Source of the DNA: Ophiura sarsii
Taxonomy: Eukaryota; Echinodermata; Ophiuroidea; Amphilepidida; Ophiuridae
DNA: 64,000 bases
Assembly: GCA_035610835.1 (NCBI GenBank)
Contig: CM069447.1
Location: forward strand, 78,901,878 to 78,965,877
Direction: 5' to 3'
The notes under the pieces were generated by a model that did not search any database, was not told the DNA's origin, and was given only the letters and a program-made list of their open reading frames with translations. Each line of letters starts with the position of its first letter. Positions within the stretch are counted from its first letter, which is position 1. Shown piece after piece: positions 58,226 to 64,000 of the stretch. Both the position numbers and the translations under genes were made by a program.

Positions 58226-58436
58226 CATGGTGTCCCAAAAACACCTGTGCACGTGTTTACCAACTTATTGACCATGAAGTTCTAAAAGTTGGTGTAAAAC
58301 CAAATCAGATGCATAAACGGCATCTGAAAGCCAAGCGTTTAGCCTCTCAATATGTATACACATGTTACACCAAATTTTAGAACTTCATGGTCAATAAGTT
58401 GGGTAAACACGTGCACAGTTATTTTGGGACACCCTG
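58226..58436. mobile_element. Compact mariner-type foldback
   Basis: TA-flanked, 211 bp. The ends are CATGGTGTCCCAAAAACACC and the complement of CAGGGTGTCCCAAAATAACT. The arms match the terminal parts of 6268-7299 (CACGTGTTTACCCAACTTAT, TTGACCATGAAGTTCTAAAA) and meet almost without spacer. Confidence 0.9.
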
Positions 58437-58559
58437 TAGCTAAGTTGAAAGTGCCGTAAGTGAATACTAAACCGAACTATCGGGGGGAAATGTACTTAAT
58501 GTCCCAGATTATGGACTGTATCGTGCGATACTGGAACATATAAAATAGGACAAACCACT

Positions 58560-58760
58560 ACATTACTGTAAGCACGTGTACCCGCCCCCCCCCCCCCCCC
58601 CCCCTTCCACCCCCGCCCCGATACTTGGACACAATTTAGTGTTCCAGTATCGACCGATATTGAGATATTACAATTGTACCAGTATCGAGTGATTCTGGCA
58701 ACTTTTATGTTCCAGTATTGAACGATGCTGGTATACCAGTATCTGGACCTAAAATCCTCT
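58560..58760 (+). repeat. C tract followed by CCAGTATCGA repeats
   Basis: A C run of about 20 bases (58585-58604) is followed by four degenerate units containing GTTCCAGTATCGACCGAT or close variants (about 58640-58750). The same word occurs in reverse at 58525-58540. Confidence 0.7.
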
Positions 58761-58983
58761 TTTTTCCCAATTATCTTCTTCAATAATCTTAATTAGTTGT
58801 TGGTGTTCAAAGGTTAACTCATGCCTAAAGTGAGCAGTGCCTCATCGTAAATTGAAATAAAACATTACTTAAACAGATAGTAACTATCACTTCACCTTAA
58901 TATATATTATTATTGTCGTGCATCAGCTAAACTCCCCGGTGCCCATATTTGATATTGCTTGATTCTCCCGTGTTCCTCTACAG

Positions 58984-59192
58984 CTATGTCTCAGAAGATT
59001 TCTACTCAAATGATGGCTAGTTATTGGATATGACAATATACTAAGGGCAATATCTTGATATATGACAAAAGGTCGCAGTGGTCAATTCTTCCGGATCTTC
59101 ATGTTTTTCTTGTGGTATCTAGCCTTTAGAAAGGCGCTAGAGCCAGACGCCGACATCCTCCTAGCCTCGAGCTACACAAGGCGACGAAGCAG
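58984..59192 (+). pseudogene. Exon-like segment, broken copy
   Basis: Begins after a polypyrimidine-AG (TTCCTCTACAG) and ends at AGCAG|GTTTGG. It is 209 bp, against 210 bp in the sister copy at 59596-59805, and has in-frame stops after NDG and a net frameshift. Where readable it gives SYVSEDF.SNDG and RKALEPDADILLASSYTRRR. Both splice-like borders survive. Product unknown. Confidence 0.5.
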
Positions 59193-59595
59193 GTTTGGTT
59201 GTAAGGTAAAATGATGATACATTGAAGCAGTATAATGTTTCATTGCTTTTCGTCTGGTCAGGTAAGGAGATGATTCAATATTATTGACAGGGCTGATTGT
59301 CTAATGTGGTCTGACAGCTAAAGTACTCTAATATAACAACTTAACATAATATGGATTTTGCATCGAAGTCTCACTATTGGTTCACCTCTACAATATGTTA
59401 ATGATCAATTTGCCTGTAGCTCTGCAATGTAAATGAATCCGTTGACGTTGACGGTTTGACTTTGAATATTAAGCTCTTGTTAATATTCGAATCAATCACA
59501 TGTTCTTAATAGCTGGCATTTCGTTTCCTATCGTAGATCAGTTAAATTCCCCGATGCTTATATTCAATATAGCCTGATTTTCCTTACTTTTACAG

Positions 59596-59805
59596 CTATG
59601 TCTCAAAAGATTCCTCTTCAAATGATGGCTACTTATTGGATCTGACAAAATACTACAAGGGCTGTTTTTTATATACGACAAAAAGTCTCAGTTGGTCACT
59701 TCTTTCGGATCTTCATGTTTTCCCTGGGTATCTAGTCTTTAGAAAGGCGCTGGAGCCAGACGCCAACATCCACCTAGCCTCGGGCTACACGAGGCGACGA
59801 AGCAA
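59596..59805 (+). CDS. Candidate internal exon, unknown protein
   Basis: Preceded by TTACTTTTACAG and ending AGCAA|GTATGG, 210 bp long, with a phase 2 start and end (symmetric). The open frame reads SYVSKDSSSNDGYLLDLTKY, then YKGCFLYTTKSLSWSLLSDL, HVFPGYLVFRKALEPDAN and IHLASGYTRRRSK. No stop in frame; without splicing the frame would end at 59818. I do not recognise the family. The duplicated neighbour conserves the same borders. A neighbouring real gene running left to right is plausible, with the rest of the exons outside what I can identify. Confidence 0.45.
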
Positions 59806-59959
59806 GTATGGTAGCTAGATAAAATGGTGATACTTTGATGGAGTATTGTGTTTCATGTTTTTCCGTCTAGTCAGCAATTACTCATGCATCTATTTCTCAT
59901 TGGCTCACGATGTGCAAGTGCATTTATTTTGACCCAGTGTCTACACGGGTCTACCCGCT

Positions 59960-60240
59960 AGTCATAAGGGAGGGTCGCTAGTCATAACGTGTATTTTCCT
60001 ATACTACGAGTGCGCTAGTCATAAAAGTATCTTAGGGTTAGGGTTAGGTTTAGGGTAGAGTTAGGGTAGGTTTAGGGTTAGGGTTAGGGGTAGGGTTAGG
60101 GTAGGGTAGGGTATGGTTAGGGTTAGGTTTAGGGTTAGGGTAGGGTTAGGGCTAGGGTTAGGGTTTATGACTAGCGACCCTTATGACTAGTGACCCTTAT
60201 GACTAGCGACCCTTATGACTAGTGGCCCTTATGACTATAG
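59960..60240 (+). repeat. Interstitial telomere-like tract in a CTAGTCATAA frame
   Basis: TTAGGG and near variants (TTTAGGG, TAGGG) run from about 60032 to 60166. On the left are CGCTAGTCATAA words (59957, 59970, 60014); on the right four tandem copies of the complement (TTATGACTAGCGACCC type, 60166-60236). The telomere-like block is therefore enclosed by inverted flanks. Confidence 0.92.
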
Positions 60241-61199
60241 CGAGTTTGAACCGTCTACACAGCAAGTGAACTGAATAACTAATATAATGCAATAACGATT
60301 CGTAAAAGTAAGCATGTATCGGAGTACGTACCCAATCAAGACCACTTCTAACTAGTGGGAATGACCATTCATTACCTTTTGTTTAACTATATTTTAAGTC
60401 GAAAATCAATCAACAACCGGTCGTGGTGCATCTTTAATAGTAAATCGACGCTACCATAAACGTAAGGTAAGGACTTTGTACAGTCCTGTGTACTATATAG
60501 CAACTCCTGCACTGGTAACAGTACACCTTTACAATACACTCACGTAGAGCACACTTTTACCCGGTCACAGCGGTACCACCATCAATTTGTCCACCCGCGC
60601 GACTAACATTTCAGCTTTTCGGATAATACTTTAAACCTTGTGTTATCCGCGAACGGATCGTGTTTGTACTTAGCTTTCAAATAGTTATGTCTGTTAGGCT
60701 AATATTTATATTGACAATTGATTTCTCCCGGGTACTATTATGGTGATCAATGGGGGTAATCAAACCAATCTATGTGAGACGTGAAACTCTAGGTCTCTTC
60801 CAATTAGTTCATGACCATTGAGAAAATATAATGTATCAACGAACTGCAATTCTATAATTGGAAGAACCATCTCGGTAATGCTCTTGAATGAAATATGTAT
60901 CATCCCAAATGCTACTAAAATCTCAACACCTTTAAACTATATTTCTGGTTTACAATGGATCATCATTAGCCAACATAAAACAAACACAATGGAAAGATTT
61001 AATTGTTGAACATTTTATATAACACAATGTGTCCGATTTCGGGGGCTTGATGCAGCTTTAATGTAACATTAACGTCTGTCACTTTACATGATATGCATTT
61101 GTAACCATAAACCGCAAGCGTTGCCAACAATCAGAATGTCATATGTTGCTGAACCAGTAATGTAATCATGCTCTACACACTATCATATGTGGCCATCAC
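60241..61199. other. No gene seen
   Basis: Could be intron between the two exon-bearing duplications if these belong to one gene. No exon was recognised; the 63-codon ORF at 60818 has no domain. Confidence 0.4.
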
Positions 61200-61349
61200 G
61201 AGACAGTGACGTAACTGCGTATTATACTAATTGCAGCACATAACGCGCGCGCCTACTCGAGGCGCTGGCGTATACACACGAGCGTTGAAAGACGGAAAGA
61301 TACATACGCGTGCGTAAAAGCTGCGCCTGTTAAGGTACGTCACTGTCCA
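61200..61349 (-). mobile_element. ACAGTGACGTAAC inverted-repeat element, copy 3
   Basis: Inverted relative to the copy at 52572. GAGACAGTGACGTAACTGCG is at the left and GGTACGTCACTGTCCAGAGG at the right. It includes AACGCGCGCGCCTACTCG and AAAGCTGCGCCTGTTAAG. Confidence 0.8.
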
Positions 61350-61932
61350 GAGGAAGCCAAATAGAATATAGTACAGTTGCGATGGTCCGTTTGTTATAAA
61401 TGTTGTATTTTGTAAGGATGTGCTAGTTTGTTAAGATTACCGTACACTTGAGTGATCTATATATAATAGCTGTCTAATAAGTTGTACGATGTTTCTATAT
61501 ATACCGAGACAAGAATTACCCCTATTGAATCAGAATATATCGTGTATATTTTGCATTGCATTGCATTGCATGGTCATACATCAATGGTCTGTTTATAGCA
61601 CAGCAAACATCCATCTGCAAACGAGTGCGGGCTTCTGCTTTGTCTTATAATTCAAACAGTGTTGTCGTCAATGTCACATCAATCTTGATGATGTTGATCA
61701 TTAGCCATACAATTCGATTAACTAAACGAAGACAGGTGTGTTATTGGCATATTTATCTGTGCCGTTTCCGACGAATTACCGTTTCCATGCTTGACTAGAT
61801 AAACTACCCATTTTATCGACTATTTCCCGCGTTGTACTTAAACGATATGTCTCTCTTCTAAATATTTGGATGTGTTTTTCTCTCGATATTTAAGAGTTAC
61901 TGACATTAACAAGTATAATTGCATTTCAACAG

Positions 61933-61988
61933 GTGTATCGTGTCCAAACAAAGCAGATGCCGCGTGGTTTAATAAGAGAATAATGTAA
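61933..61988 (+). CDS. Candidate terminal exon, copy 1, unknown protein
   Basis: After GCATTTCAACAG the frame (phase 1 entry) reads VSCPNKADAAWFNKRIM and stops at TAA, with AATAAA following at 61993-61998. Comparison with copy 2 shows third-position changes in N, A and F codons, as for a once-coding sequence. A link to the exon at 59596 is inferred from proximity and strand only; the intron phases (2 then 1) require at least one unseen exon between. Confidence 0.4.
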
Positions 61989-62630
61989 ACAGAATAAAAC
62001 CCATTAATTGCTCGCTTACTTTTGTTTTATGTGGCTGCGTCTTATTCAGCTGCAGACCAAAGAAACATGATATAAGACAAGTATAATAGACCAAGAGAGA
62101 TGACCTTTTATTAAGTCGACTGATATATGATAAGGACACACTTAACATATGGCATGTAAGGGGACAGCATGTTATGAATCAATACAAATCACAGTATAAA
62201 TGGTTTACATTGGTTTACACAATTGTCTACAATAAGTTAGGCAATTTTTCTGATGGAAGTTTTAGTGTCGTGACTGGATCACTCGGACAGTAATTTAGAT
62301 ATTTAACTAAACAAAAACAGGTGTGCTATGTGGGCGCGGGCTTAATTTTTGTTTCTAATACTTAAAACAGTTTTGTCATTTGCTATATATATCGTTCAGC
62401 CTCTTATATCAATCTTAATGGTGATCACAAACCTAAGATTCGACCCGGGAGATTCGATTACTAACTAGAGGAAGAGAGGTGTGTTATTTGCATATTTGCA
62501 TAATTTCTTTACGAAATATACTACCCATTTCCCATTTTATTGACTATTTCCGTTGTAACTTCCTCTTTGCCTCCCTTTTAAAGTCTATTTTTCTCAATAT
62601 GTTGAATTACTGACAATTGTATTTCCACAG

Positions 62631-62677
62631 GTTCATCGTATCCAAATAAAGCTGTCGCGCTGTGGTTCAATAAGTAG
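62631..62677 (+). CDS. Candidate terminal exon, copy 2, unknown protein
   Basis: After ATTTCCACAG the frame reads SSYPNKAVALWFNK and stops at TAG, three codons before copy 1. AATAAA lies at 62690-62695. The splice acceptor, frame and poly(A) signal are retained in both copies, consistent with alternative last exons or with one functional and one relic copy. Confidence 0.4.
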
Positions 62678-63068
62678 AGAACAAAAACGAATAAAACCCA
62701 TTAATTGCTCGTTTACTTTTGTTTATGCGGCTGCATGATATTCAGCTGCGCACCAAAAGAAACATGATATAAGACAAGTATATAGACCAAGAGAGATGAC
62801 CTTTATTAAGTAGAATGATATATGATATGGACACACTTAACATATGGCATGTAAGGGGGCAGCATGTTATGAACAAACACAAATGACAACATAAATGGTG
62901 TGTATTCGATTTTATTATTCTATTTTCTAAACCAAGTTAGGCAATTATTTTGATGGACGGTTTAGTGTCGTAACTAAACCAGAAAATGATTGAGAAAACG
63001 CAGCACGATTCACCACCAGGAGCGTATATGATAGCTATTTAATAATCGGCACCAACAATGTGCGATAT

Positions 63069-63290
63069 ACACACAGAACACACTATGTAAAAAAATTACA
63101 CAAATTATGTAAAAAATACATAATCTGTGTAAAAATAGAACTCCATAATACTATGTAAACAGTTGTGTTAAGCTTTTGCATAGGAATTTACACAAGCTTG
63201 GGTATATATTACATGTTTTATGTAAACTCTTACATAATAATTATGGAGTTCTATATTTACATAATTTTTTACATAGTGTTTTCTGTGTGT
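63069..63290. mobile_element. Foldback with ACACACAGAA ends, copy 1
   Basis: ACACACAGAACACACTATGT at the left and the complement at the right, sharing TAGAACTCCATAAT and ATGTAAA words with the element at 63703. The centre is diverged. Confidence 0.85.
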
Positions 63291-63555
63291 ACTATACAGA
63301 CCTGAGTCAGTAGGCAACATCCGTCCCCATAGTTTGACCTCTCTTTCATAAACATTGAGTTGATATTTTGATATGCATTTGTACAGTGGAACCTCGTTAA
63401 CACAAACTCTGGTAACATAACGTTCTTGTTAACACAAAGTGTTATTCAAGTCCCAAGCTTATATGTTACCATTATAAAATGACTGGATAACACAAATTAA
63501 TGTTAATACCAACTAAAATGCAAGGCCTAGGCAACCTTGTGTTAAGGAGGTTCCT

Positions 63556-63600
63556 CTGTAACCCTAACCCTAACCCTAACCCCAACCCTAAACCCAAACG
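63556..63600 (+). repeat. Short CCCTAA tract
   Basis: About six CCCTAA units with variants, an interstitial telomere-like repeat opposite in strand to that at 60 kb. Confidence 0.9.
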
Positions 63601-63702
63601 GGAAAGAAATGTTGCAGCAAATTTGTTTTTTTAAATATATAGGGTATCAATACTCTGTATGCTACGCAATTTGAATGTGTATATTGAATCTTAGCTAATA
63701 TT

Positions 63703-63966
63703 CACACAGAAAAATGTTTACATAATTATGTTAAATATAGAACTCCATAATTATTATGTAAACCTTTCACACAGTATTTGTGTATAAAATACACAAGTTA
63801 TGTAAAAATAACTTGTGTATTTTATACACAATTAAGTTGTGTACAAAATACACAAGTTATTTTTACATAACTTGTGTATTTTATACACAAATACTGTGTG
63901 AAAGGTTTACATAATAATTATGGAGTTCTATATTTAACATAATTATGTAAACATTTTTCTGTGTGT
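63703..63966. mobile_element. Near-perfect palindromic element, copy 2
   Basis: Arms of about 125 bp start CACACAGAAAAATGTTTACA. Each arm contains smaller palindromes (AAATACACAAGTTAT with ATAACTTGTGTATTT), so the element is an inverted repeat of inverted repeats. Only the innermost 10-15 bp are asymmetric. Confidence 0.92.
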
Positions 63967-64000
63967 TCTATCCATGCCCGATTTGAATCATACCTTACCC

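Larger units (their letters stand above)
58915..59885 (+). repeat. Tandem duplication containing the exon-like segment
   Basis: Copies near 58917-59265 and 59535-59880, offset about 614 bp. Similarity covers the upstream intron-like sequence (GTAGATCAGTTAAATTCCCC type), the exon and about 70 bp downstream (GATAAAATGGTGATACTTTG type). Confidence 0.85.
61620..62960 (+). repeat. Tandem duplication with terminal-exon-like segments
   Basis: Copies at about 61620-62300 and 62330-62960, offset about 697 bp. They share TTTTATCGACTATTTCC type sequence, the exon-like segment, AATAAAACCCATTAATTGCT, CAGCTGCAGACCAAAGAAAC type, GACCAAGAGAGATGACCTTT and GGCATGTAAGGGG.CAGCAT. Confidence 0.88.

Overview
The window looks like intergenic or intronic DNA of a metazoan, most likely a marine invertebrate. 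It is AT-rich and has no operons or long credible ORFs. It carries TTAGGG-type interstitial telomere repeats, a tRNA-headed SINE ending in an ATT tail, an RTE-type LINE remnant, Penelope-like retroelement (PLE) ends and many short inverted-repeat DNA transposons. The species cannot be fixed from the sequence. Almost every ORF above 60 codons is a by-product of repeats; the 400-630 codon reading frames at 18.8-20.7 kb come entirely from a minisatellite.

Layout. 1-11 kb: two identical 274-bp MITEs, a foldback element with tRNA-like ends, a tandem duplication, the first TTAA-flanked MITE, a 1-kb mariner-type foldback, a GC-rich foldback and elements built of TTTACGG words. 11.9-20.7 kb: a 42-bp minisatellite with a 139-bp higher-order period, a segmental duplication, an RTE LINE 3' fragment, several short tandem duplications and the 43/29-bp minisatellite. 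22-33 kb: G-rich degenerate repeats, foldbacks, TTAA and Harbinger-like MITEs and a perfect 151-bp palindrome. 33-38 kb: two PLE insertions with target-site duplications, each with a GIY-YIG C-terminus remnant and a hammerhead-ribozyme-like motif. 39-50 kb: C-tract repeats, a SINE, and foldback, nested and tandem elements. 51-56 kb: a mosaic of nested elements ending in a 1-kb element that carries an ATG exon with a splice donor. 58.9-62.9 kb: two tandem duplications, each containing an exon-like segment (an internal 210-bp exon and a short terminal exon). This is the only part that looks like host gene, and I do not recognise the protein. 63-64 kb: two related palindromic elements and a short telomere-like tract.

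The main themes are a very high density of long inverted-repeat elements (more than 20 in 64 kb), several unrelated families sharing TTAA or TA target sites, PLE ends with hammerhead-like motifs (one as an inverted pair), and possible gene fragments caught in, or duplicated beside, mobile elements. All family assignments come from reading by eye; no database search was possible.
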